Assembly: GCA_965262315.1 (NCBI GenBank)
Contig: CBDHFJ010000029.1
Span: 1-10,399, forward strand
Reading direction: 5' to 3'
DNA: 10,399 bases
Source of the DNA: JBCCFK01 sp965262315
GTDB taxonomy: Bacteria > Actinomycetota > Acidimicrobiia > Acidimicrobiales > UBA8592
Positions 1 to 5,435 of the stretch are shown piece by piece (position 1 is the stretch's first letter; each line of letters starts with the position of its first letter). The translations under genes were made by a program, and so were the position numbers. A model generated the notes under the pieces. It was not told the origin of the DNA. It made no database searches and was given only the letters and a program-made list of their open reading frames with translations.

Positions 1-1462
1 TCGTGCGGACCGTGTAGACCGAGTCGCCGGACAGCACCCCACCGCGACCGAAGAGCCTGCCGAACTGCCAGTTGGACAGGCCCAGCTCGGGCCGGCCCAA
101 GGCGTACTGGCCGTCGACCCAGCGGGTGAACCCGTTGCCCACGAACGGGGCGTTCACCCGTTCGAAGAAGTGCTGGTGCTCGTCGTGGTCGGCGGACACC
201 AGGCTGGCGACGAACTGGGGGCTGGTGGCGTTGAAGCGGTCGATGGCGTCGTCGACGGAGTCGACGACGGCCAGGGTGACCTCGGGCGAGTCCTCCCATT
301 CCCACTCGTGGCCCAGGTCGTCCCAGCCGAGGGTCGAGGTCCGTGGTTCGGCGACCAGGCCCTCGGCCCGGCCGATGGACGCTTCCGCGAACCAGTCGGC
401 CGGCACGTGGTCGCGGCAGGCATCGACCACGTGGAGCTTGCTCGTGGCGTTGCGTCGCTCGCCGGCGCGGTCGAGTGCGTGGAGGAACGCCGGAACGAGC
501 TCGTCGGCCCGACTCGCGACGATGCAGCAGGTGTTGAGCGTGTTGCAGACCTTGCGGTCGAGCGAGTGGTACACGGCGGCGGCGAAGTCGTCGACCGGGG
601 CCGAGTCGGCGGCGACGATCCAGGCGCCGCCGGTGCCGTGGAGGCTGACCGGCACGCCGGCCTGCCTGGCGACCGCGCCGAGCTGGGCGACGGCCGCCCC
701 CGAGCCGCGAGCGACGGCCAGGGCGAGGCGGTCGTCGGAGAACATGGCGTGTCCCGCAGCCCGTGACGCGCTGTCGACCAGTGAGGCCGCTCCGGCAGGC
801 AGCCCTGCTGCCGCCAACGCAGGGTCCAGGGCGTGCTCCACGATCGCGTTGGCCGTGCCCAGTGCATCCGAACCGATGCGGAACACGACGGTGTTGCCCG
901 AGCGGAGGACCCCGGTGGCGTCGGCGAACACGTTGGGTCGACCCTCGAAGACGAAACCGACGGGGCCCAGGCCGGCCCGGACCTGGTCGACGCGCCAACC
1001 CGGGTGCTCGACGGTCTCGAGCGACTGCCCGCGCGGTGACGGTGTGTCGCGCCAGAGGTGCAGCCCGGCGACCATGTCCGCCCGCATGGTGTCGGAGAGG
1101 ACGAGCCGGGTGACGGAGCGGCCGCGGGCGCGGGCGGCGTCGACGTCGGCAGCGTTGGCTCGGGCGATCGGGGCGAAGGTGGCATCGTCGGCGAGCCCGG
1201 CCGCGAAGCGGTCGTAGAACGCGGAGATCTGATCGTCGGTCACCGTGCCCATGCGGGCGAAGGCGTCGGCGGCCCGGCCGACGGCGCCGGTGGCGGTGTC
1301 CCACACGTCAGCGGGGACGTGCAGCAGGTCGCCGGTGGTCTGGACGACGACGAGACGGTCCCCCGGGCGGAACGCGGCGGCGAGGTCAGCGTCGACGTGG
1401 GTGACGCGGTTGCCGCCGTAGAGGATCGGCATCCCGACGGTGAGCTGCTCCAGGGCTGTCAT
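1..1462 (-). CDS. proA: Glutamate-5-semialdehyde dehydrogenase (ProA-like), C-terminus cut by window edge
   Basis: NADPH-dependent reduction of gamma-glutamyl phosphate to glutamate 5-semialdehyde, the second step of proline synthesis, is the expected role; the protein is cytosolic. The reading frame is open from ATG 1462 to the edge (487 codons). Visible ProA/aldehyde dehydrogenase landmarks are FEGRPNV (about residues 172-178), RSGNTVVFR (187-195), HGTGGAW (275-281) and KVCNTLNT with the putative catalytic Cys306. The last visible residues, GDSVYTVRT, match the family's usual ending (GDYTIRA in E. coli), so only a few residues should be missing. The enzyme is about 50 residues longer at the N-terminus than E. 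coli ProA. That extension (roughly residues 1-55) includes FRPGDRLVVVQTTGDLLHVP, which I do not recognise. ATG 1432 is an alternative start, but 1462 has a TACCCT box placed as for a leaderless transcript. The sequence is divergent enough that a ProA paralogue with another substrate is possible. Confidence 0.82.
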   Translation of the reverse strand, partial: MTALEQLTVGMPILYGGNRVTHVDADLAAAFRPGDRLVVVQTTGDLLHVPADVWDTATGAVGRAADAFARMGTVTDDQISAFYDRFAAGLADDATFAPIARANAADVDAARARGRSVTRLVLSDTMRADMVAGLHLWRDTPSPRGQSLETVEHPGWRVDQVRAGLGPVGFVFEGRPNVFADATGVLRSGNTVVFRIGSDALGTANAIVEHALDPALAAAGLPAGAASLVDSASRAAGHAMFSDDRLALAVARGSGAAVAQLGAVARQAGVPVSLHGTGGAWIVAADSAPVDDFAAAVYHSLDRKVCNTLNTCCIVASRADELVPAFLHALDRAGERRNATSKLHVVDACRDHVPADWFAEASIGRAEGLVAEPRTSTLGWDDLGHEWEWEDSPEVTLAVVDSVDDAIDRFNATSPQFVASLVSADHDEHQHFFERVNAPFVGNGFTRWVDGQYALGRPELGLSNWQFGRLFGRGGVLSGDSVYTVRT

Positions 1463-1470
1463 GGAGCGCC

Positions 1471-1476
1471 AGGGTA
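1471..1476 (-). promoter_or_regulatory. Putative -10 box (TACCCT) for leaderless start of proA-like gene
   Basis: Read on the minus strand, TACCCT lies 8 bases before ATG 1462. No Shine-Dalgarno sequence precedes that ATG. The box fits the TAnnnT -10 pattern of actinobacterial sigma-A promoters, with transcription starting at or near the A of the ATG. No convincing -35 is visible. The 106-base divergent region to the DUF389 gene (1463-1568) also holds a less GC-rich patch around 1498-1532. Confidence 0.4.
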
Positions 1477-1568
1477 GGGCCTCGGATTCATCCCTTCCCA
1501 TTTTGTTGCGATTGGGTTACGTTTGTGACGTTGAGCGCCGGGCGGGCCTCGAAACACGCGGAGTTGGA

Positions 1569-2900
1569 ATGTTTCAGGTTCGGCGACACGGCCCCCGTGA
1601 CACGCCCCGGCGTACCCGACCGCGGTCGGCGGACAGCCCCACCACGGCCAGCCTCGGTACGGAGCCGGTCGATGCGGCGCAGGGGAAGGTCTCGGCGCCG
1701 GATGACGCGCCGGCGGCCGCTCGAGCCACCACCGCGGATCTCGTCGGTCGCCCGCTCGAGCACCTCGACGACCCCGTCAGCCGTGACACCCGCGAGGCGG
1801 GAGCGGAGGCCGAGCCGGCCATGCGTCCGAGCCTGGCCCGAGCGCACGGGGTGACCGGTGGTCTCCTGGGCCTGATCGGCCGCTGGGACCCGGGCGACCT
1901 CGACGACACCGACCGGGCCCGGATCACGGCGTCGCTCTTCCACGAGGGGTATCGGTTCGGGCCCTTCGCTCGCCGGTTCGCCGCGCTCATGACGATGTCG
2001 GTGCTCATCGCCGTGATGGGCCTACTCGCCGATTCGACCGCGGTGGTCATCGGCGCCATGTTGGTCGCCCCGCTCATGACGCCGGTGCTGGGCATCTCGG
2101 CCGCGCTCGTGATGGGTTGGCCGAACCGAGTTCTGCGCCAAGTGGTCATCTCGGCCGTCGGGGCCGCCGGTGCCGTCGGCCTGGCCGCGTTGACCGCCCT
2201 GGCATTCCCGGGATCAGTCGATCCGCTCCCGGGCGAGCTGGTGGCCAGGACCAGCCCCAACCTCCTCGACCTGGGCATCGCCCTCGCCGCGGGCGCCGCC
2301 GGCGCGTACGCCCAGATCCGCCGCGCCGCCTCCGATGCCCTGACCGGCGTCGCCGTGGCCGTGGCGCTGGTGCCGCCGCTCGCCGTGGTGGGCATCACCC
2401 TGGCCCTGGGGGAGCTCTCGTTGGCCACCGGTGCCCTCCTGCTGTTCCTGGCGAACGTCGCCGGCATCGTGATGGCAGCCGCGGTCACCTTCCTGATCTG
2501 CGGACTCGTGCCTGGCGGCCGGCTGCTCGCCGGCAGCGGGGTCATCGCCGGCGGCATGCGGTGGGCCGCGGTCGCGGTCATCGTGATGGTGCTGCCGCTC
2601 CATTTCACGAGAGGCCACGTGCTGCCGGCGACCGACCCCAGCGAGGCGGTCGAGATCGTCGTCGATCGCTTCGTCGAGGACGCGAGCTGGTCGGCCGAGG
2701 TGGTCGAGGTGGCCACCGAACGGGGCGACGACGGGCTCGTGGTCGAGATCGTGATCACCGACTCGCCGTTGATGCCCGACGCCGAGGACGTCGCAGCCCA
2801 TCTCGCGGACGAGTTGGGGGAGACGGTGGCGGTGACCATGCAGGTCGTCCAGGTCGAGACGGACCGGGCAACCGTGGACGAAGAGGAGGTCCAGGAATGA
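1569..2900 (+). CDS. DUF389 family multi-pass membrane protein
   Basis: This is a 443-residue member of the DUF389 (TIGR00341-like) family of integral membrane proteins, whose function is unknown. The diagnostic block is residues 136-175: RRFAALMTMSVLIAVMGLL, then DSTAVVIGAMLVAPLMTPVLG. Hydrophobic segments follow at about 192-213, 232-249, 258-281, 284-314 and 331-346, giving roughly six or seven membrane spans. A soluble acidic tail (about 355-443) alternates beta and alpha elements. The first 90 residues are polar, Arg/Pro/Ala-rich and poorly conserved in appearance. I chose ATG 1569 because GGAG (1560-1563) sits 5 bases upstream; GTG 1440 would overlap the proA-like gene. ATG 1821, just before the conserved part, remains possible. 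The stop overlaps the start of the next small gene (ATGA), so the two are probably translated together. Confidence 0.85.
   Translation: MFQVRRHGPRDTPRRTRPRSADSPTTASLGTEPVDAAQGKVSAPDDAPAAARATTADLVGRPLEHLDDPVSRDTREAGAEAEPAMRPSLARAHGVTGGLLGLIGRWDPGDLDDTDRARITASLFHEGYRFGPFARRFAALMTMSVLIAVMGLLADSTAVVIGAMLVAPLMTPVLGISAALVMGWPNRVLRQVVISAVGAAGAVGLAALTALAFPGSVDPLPGELVARTSPNLLDLGIALAAGAAGAYAQIRRAASDALTGVAVAVALVPPLAVVGITLALGELSLATGALLLFLANVAGIVMAAAVTFLICGLVPGGRLLAGSGVIAGGMRWAAVAVIVMVLPLHFTRGHVLPATDPSEAVEIVVDRFVEDASWSAEVVEVATERGDDGLVVEIVITDSPLMPDAEDVAAHLADELGETVAVTMQVVQVETDRATVDEEEVQE
2884..2889 (+). promoter_or_regulatory. Strong Shine-Dalgarno site AGGAGG before the small ORF at 2897
   Basis: AGGAGG lies 7 bases before ATG 2897, inside the last codons of the DUF389 gene. 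It is the best ribosome binding site in the window and is the main reason to call the short ORF that follows. Confidence 0.6.
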
Positions 2901-3229
2901 CGATGGGGCGGATTCCACTGCCCACGAGCCGGAGGTCGGCGGTGGTCAGCGGCGTGGCCGTGCTGACGCTGGCCGCTTCGCTCGGCGCCACGATGACAGG
3001 CGCAGTGCGGCCGGTCCGCGCTCGAGGCGGACGGTTCTACCGGCCACCGAGTGGCGTGGTGTGGCAGGCCGGACGGACACAGTTGCGCAACCCGAAAGAG
3101 ATGACCATGGCCGACGCGCTGGCGATGATCGAGGTGGTCGGGGCGGCCCCCACCACTAGTGTCACCGCCGATGAAGACGGACTGGAACCCGATCCTTCGC
3201 CAGGAGTTCGCCAAGCCCTACTGGGCTGA
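2897..3229 (+). CDS. Hypothetical 110-residue protein with N-terminal membrane segment
   Basis: I do not recognise this protein. Its ATG overlaps the DUF389 stop codon (ATGA) and has a near-perfect AGGAGG 7 bases upstream, so translational coupling is likely. The N-terminus is basic (two Arg at residues 12-13) and is followed by a hydrophobic stretch of about 20 residues (SAVVSGVAVLTLAASLGA), which could be a signal peptide or single membrane anchor. Residues 37-53 are rich in Arg and Gly; after 90 the tail is acidic and Pro-containing. The last 59 bases overlap the ung coding region in another frame, so the final 20 residues may have no independent meaning. It may be an accessory subunit of the DUF389 protein, or a non-conserved ORF. 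Conservation in relatives would decide. Confidence 0.45.
   Translation: MTMGRIPLPTSRRSAVVSGVAVLTLAASLGATMTGAVRPVRARGGRFYRPPSGVVWQAGRTQLRNPKEMTMADALAMIEVVGAAPTTSVTADEDGLEPDPSPGVRQALLG
3157..3162 (+). promoter_or_regulatory. Putative -10 box (TAGTGT) for leaderless ung transcript
   Basis: TAGTGT ends 8 bases before ATG 3171, and no Shine-Dalgarno sequence is present. This is the same arrangement as at the proA-like, selW-like and GH13 genes. It lies inside the 3' part of the small ORF, so ung may have its own promoter despite the overlap. Confidence 0.4.
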
Positions 3230-3827
3230 GCTCCAACAGTTCGTCCACCAGGAGCGGACGCAGCACACGGTCTACCCGCCGCACGACGAGGTCTTCGCCG
3301 CCCTGCACCTGACACCGCACGAGTCCGTCAAGGTGTTGATCCTCGGGCAGGACCCGTACCACGGGCCCGAGCAGGCGCACGGGCTCTGCTTCTCGGTCCG
3401 CCATGGTGTTCAGGTGCCGCCGTCGTTGGTGAACATCCACAAGGAACTGGCCGAGGACCTCGGCCAGCCGGCGCCCGATCACGGCAACCTCGAGCCCTGG
3501 GCCCGCCAGGGGGTCCTGTTGCTCAATGCCACGTTGACGGTGCGGGCCCACGAGGCTGCCTCACATCAGGGGCACGGGTGGGAGACGTTCACCGACGAGG
3601 TGATCCGCGCCGTGGATGCCAAGGACGACCGTGTCGTGTTCATCCTCTGGGGCGCGTCGGCACGCAAGAAGAAGGCGTTCGTCGATCAGCGCAAGCACAC
3701 GGTGATCGAGTCGCCGCACCCGTCGCCGCTGTCCGCCCACCGAGGGTTCCTGGGGAGCCGGCCGTTCTCCCGAACGAACGAGGCGCTGATCGCTGCGGGA
3801 CGCGAGCCGGTCGACTGGTCGCTCTGA
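3171..3827 (+). CDS. ung: Uracil-DNA glycosylase, family 1
   Basis: Ung excises uracil from DNA, from cytosine deamination or dUMP misincorporation, and so starts base excision repair. The 218-residue length is normal for the family (E. coli 229). All family-1 motifs are present: the water-activating loop GQDPYHGP (residues 59-66, catalytic Asp61), the proline-rich loop VPPSLVNIHKEL (82-93), the uracil-binding beta strand LLLNATLTVRAHEA (117-130), GWETFTD (136-142), and the DNA-minor-groove Leu loop HPSPLSAHRGFLGSRPFSRTN (183-203, His183 contacting uracil). ATG 3171 is preferred. An in-frame GTG at 3159 adds only four residues and lies within the putative -10 box. The gene overlaps the upstream small ORF by 59 bases and converges on the selW-like gene 28 bases downstream. 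Confidence 0.97.
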   Translation: MKTDWNPILRQEFAKPYWAELQQFVHQERTQHTVYPPHDEVFAALHLTPHESVKVLILGQDPYHGPEQAHGLCFSVRHGVQVPPSLVNIHKELAEDLGQPAPDHGNLEPWARQGVLLLNATLTVRAHEAASHQGHGWETFTDEVIRAVDAKDDRVVFILWGASARKKKAFVDQRKHTVIESPHPSPLSAHRGFLGSRPFSRTNEALIAAGREPVDWSL

Positions 3828-3855
3828 TCTCGGGCGTGTGCCGGCGGCGGTCCGG

Positions 3856-4119
3856 TCAGTGGCCGTAGCGGGTGACGCCCCGGGCGTGGGTGTCGGTGAA
3901 CAGCGCGAGCACCTCGCCGTCGTCGGCGTGGCGTCCGGTGGCGTGCTTCGAGTAGAGGAGTTCGCCATCGACGGTGACGTCGAAGACGCCCTTGTCGCCG
4001 GTCACGAACGTCAGCGACTCGATGACGTGCTGGTAGTTCGAGAGCAGATCATCGGCCGCGCTCACGGCGCGGGCTGAATAGTCTCAAGGGACGCAGTAGG
4101 CGATCTCGATCGTGTGCAT
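3856..4119 (-). CDS. SelW-like (Rdx family) thioredoxin-fold selenoprotein, Sec encoded by in-frame TGA
   Basis: This small Rdx/SelT-SelW-SelH family protein has 87 residues counting selenocysteine and a predicted thiol/selenol redox role. Translated from ATG 4119 with the TGA at 4086-4084 read as Sec, the N-terminus is MHTIEIAYCVPUDYSARAV. This gives the beta strand plus C9-x-x-U12 redox motif expected for the family, where cysteine homologues have CVPC. Downstream, in the same frame, come a helix (AADDLLSNYQHVIESL) and the family's hallmark C-terminal part, GVFDVTVDGELLYSKHATG, followed by RHADDGEV. If the TGA were a stop, only 11 codons would be made. The alternative GTG start at 4065 gives a 69-residue protein lacking the first strand and the active site. 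A SECIS-like hairpin follows the TGA. The gene's own stop is also TGA. Sec machinery (SelA/B/C/D) is outside the window. The alternative is a Cys-to-stop mutation. Confidence 0.85.
4056..4086 (-). promoter_or_regulatory. Bacterial SECIS-like hairpin directly after the in-frame TGA
   Basis: On the minus strand the TGA (4086-4084) is followed by 11 bases and then a perfect 6-bp stem, CCGCGC (4072-4067) with GCGCGG (4061-4056), closing the 5-base loop CGTGA (4066-4062). The loop begins 17 bases after the TGA and has G as its second base. This agrees with what I recall of the bacterial SECIS description: a short GC-rich upper stem, a small apical loop with an early G, and a loop about 16-37 bases past the UGA. 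It would bind SelB with Sec-tRNA. Confidence 0.65.
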
Positions 4120-4120
4120 C

Positions 4121-4141
4121 CTCCGAGGGTACCGATCGGAG
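4121..4141. promoter_or_regulatory. Inverted repeat CTCCGA-N9-TCGGAG in the selW/gpgS divergent region
   Basis: This is a perfect 6-bp inverted repeat (4121-4126 and 4136-4141) with GGTACC inside the spacer. It covers the putative -10 box of the selW-like gene, a position suited to a repressor. No known regulator is recognised. Confidence 0.3.
4126..4131 (-). promoter_or_regulatory. Putative -10 box (TACCCT) for leaderless selW-like transcript
   Basis: TACCCT on the minus strand lies 6 bases before ATG 4119. The intervening CGGAGG touches the ATG, so it is too close to act as a Shine-Dalgarno sequence for it. The hexamer is identical to the one before the proA-like gene. Confidence 0.4.
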
Positions 4142-4157
4142 TCAGAAGCCGTTCATC

Positions 4158-4176
4158 GACGGGGCACAGACGGGGC
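4158..4176 (+). repeat. Direct repeat GACGGGGC x2 upstream of gpgS
   Basis: GACGGGGC occurs at 4158-4165 and 4169-4176. The period is 11 bases, about one helical turn, and the second copy ends 24 bases before the gpgS ATG. It could bind a regulator on one DNA face, or it may be chance in GC-rich DNA. Confidence 0.3.
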
Positions 4177-4200
4177 GGAACTGCCAGACTGCTCGGCGCC

Positions 4201-5412
4201 ATGGGTGACTTCTTCCAGAACGGCGTGATCACCACGCTCCACAACCTCGGGAACCGTGAGGTCGAAGACATCGAACGGGATCTTCGGACGTGGGGCGAGA
4301 CCCGTCCGATGGCGTTGATCATCCCGGCGCTCGCCAGCGAGATGGACGGGGCGGGGTTGCCGGGGATCGTCGACGTCCTCGCGGAGGTCGACTTCCTCGA
4401 CGAGATCATCGTGGGGCTCGACCGGGCGGACGAGGCCGGCTTCGCCCGGGCCCGGGAGTTCTTCGATCGAGTGCCCACGCCGCATCGCATCCTGTGGAAC
4501 GAGGGCCCTCGGCTTCGCGCGGTCCACGACGAGCTGATGGATCGGAACCTGGCGCCACTCGAGCTCGGCAAGGGCCGCAACGTCTGGTATTGCATGGGCT
4601 ACTTCCTGGCATCCGGGCGAGCCGACGTCCTGGCCCTCCACGACGCCGACATCGTCACCTACTCGCGTGAGATGCTCGCCCGGCTGCTCTACCCCGTGGC
4701 GAGTCCCACGTTCGGCTACGCCTTCTGCAAGGGCTACTACTTCCGCGCCGGCGACGACCGCCTCAACGGCCGAGTCGCTCGACTCCTCGTCACCCCGCTC
4801 GTCCGTGCCCTGCGCCAGACCATGGGCCCGCATCCGTACCTCGACTATCTCGACAGCTTCCGGTACCCCCTGGCCGGCGAGTTCGCCATGGATGCCGATG
4901 TCGTCCGCGGCTTGCGCATCCCGGCCGACTGGGGCCTCGAGGTCGGCGTCTTGAGCGAGGTCTATCGCAACTACACCGCACGTCGCGTGTGCCAGGTGGA
5001 CATCGCCGATGCGTACGACCACAAGCACCAGGAGGTGGGCGCAGAGGACCCCGGCAAGGGCCTGCATCGGATGGCCATCGACATCTCGAAGTCGATGGTT
5101 CGCAAGCTCGCGATCAGTGGCGAGGTCTTCTCACCGGGCGTCTTCCGCACCCTGAAGGCCACGTACTACCGGATCGCGCTGGACATGGTCGACCAGTACC
5201 TGCACGACGCCGAGATGAACGGATTCACCGTGGATCGGCATCAAGAGGAGCAGCTGGTCGAGTTGTTCGCCCAGGCCATCACCACCGCCGGTGAGCACTA
5301 CCTGTCGCGGCCGATGGAGCTGCCGTTCATGCCGTCGTGGACCGTGGTCCTCGACGCCGTGCCCGACATCTACGACAAGCTCGTGGCTGCGGTCGAGGCC
5401 GACAACGCCTGA
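4201..5412 (+). CDS. gpgS: Glucosyl-3-phosphoglycerate synthase (GpgS)
   Basis: A retaining glycosyltransferase (GT81-type) that transfers glucose from an NDP-glucose donor to 3-phosphoglycerate, giving glucosyl-3-phosphoglycerate. This is the committed step to glucosylglycerate (a compatible solute) and, in mycobacteria, to methylglucose lipopolysaccharides. It is 403 residues and cytosolic. The N-terminus MGDFFQNGVITTLHNL is a family signature and fixes ATG 4201. Also visible are the nucleotide-binding strand MALIIPALASEM (37-48), LGKGRNVWY (122-130), the metal-binding DAD (148-150) followed by IVTYSREMLARLLYPVA, FCKGYYFR (175-182), LDYLDSFRYPLAGEFAM (214-230), DWGLEVGVLSE (243-253) and DIADAYDHKHQ (267-277, with His probably completing the metal site). 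There is no clear Shine-Dalgarno sequence. It is divergent from the selW-like gene and convergent with a GH13 phosphorylase. The phosphatase GpgP is not in this window. A mannosyl donor (MpgS activity) is less likely. Confidence 0.93.
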   Translation: MGDFFQNGVITTLHNLGNREVEDIERDLRTWGETRPMALIIPALASEMDGAGLPGIVDVLAEVDFLDEIIVGLDRADEAGFARAREFFDRVPTPHRILWNEGPRLRAVHDELMDRNLAPLELGKGRNVWYCMGYFLASGRADVLALHDADIVTYSREMLARLLYPVASPTFGYAFCKGYYFRAGDDRLNGRVARLLVTPLVRALRQTMGPHPYLDYLDSFRYPLAGEFAMDADVVRGLRIPADWGLEVGVLSEVYRNYTARRVCQVDIADAYDHKHQEVGAEDPGKGLHRMAIDISKSMVRKLAISGEVFSPGVFRTLKATYYRIALDMVDQYLHDAEMNGFTVDRHQEEQLVELFAQAITTAGEHYLSRPMELPFMPSWTVVLDAVPDIYDKLVAAVEADNA

Positions 5413-5435
5413 GGCGCTCGACGGATCAGGCGTTG
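5403..5435. terminator. Shared bidirectional terminator: inverted repeat containing both stop codons
   Basis: CAACGCCTGA (5403-5412) is exactly inverted as TCAGGCGTTG (5426-5435), with a 13-base loop. Each arm holds the last codons and TGA stop of one of two convergent genes: gpgS ends Asn-Ala-stop on the plus strand and the GH13 gene ends Asn-Ala-stop on the minus strand. There is no U-tract, as is common for GC-rich actinobacterial terminators. Confidence 0.55.

Noticed and set aside
154..1185. 343-residue minus-strand ORF and plus-strand ORFs over the ProA-like gene
   Set aside because: They are in other frames than the edge-open ProA-like frame, which carries the GRPNV and KVCN motifs. 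The alternatives are low-complexity Pro/Ser/Arg or Gly/Val sequences.
3159..3170. GTG 3159 as the start of ung
   Set aside because: It adds only four residues, has no ribosome site and overlaps the likely -10 box. ATG 3171 fits homologues better.
1574..3214. 546-residue minus-strand ORF opposite the DUF389 gene
   Set aside because: A long antisense frame caused by high GC content. Its Ser/Ala/Arg/Thr-rich sequence has no recognisable domain, whereas the plus strand encodes clear DUF389 motifs.
3856..4065. 69-residue minus-strand ORF from GTG 4065
   Set aside because: It is the 3' part of the SelW-like gene. Starting here removes the first strand and the C-x-x-U motif, and the frame continues upstream through one TGA to a well-placed ATG.
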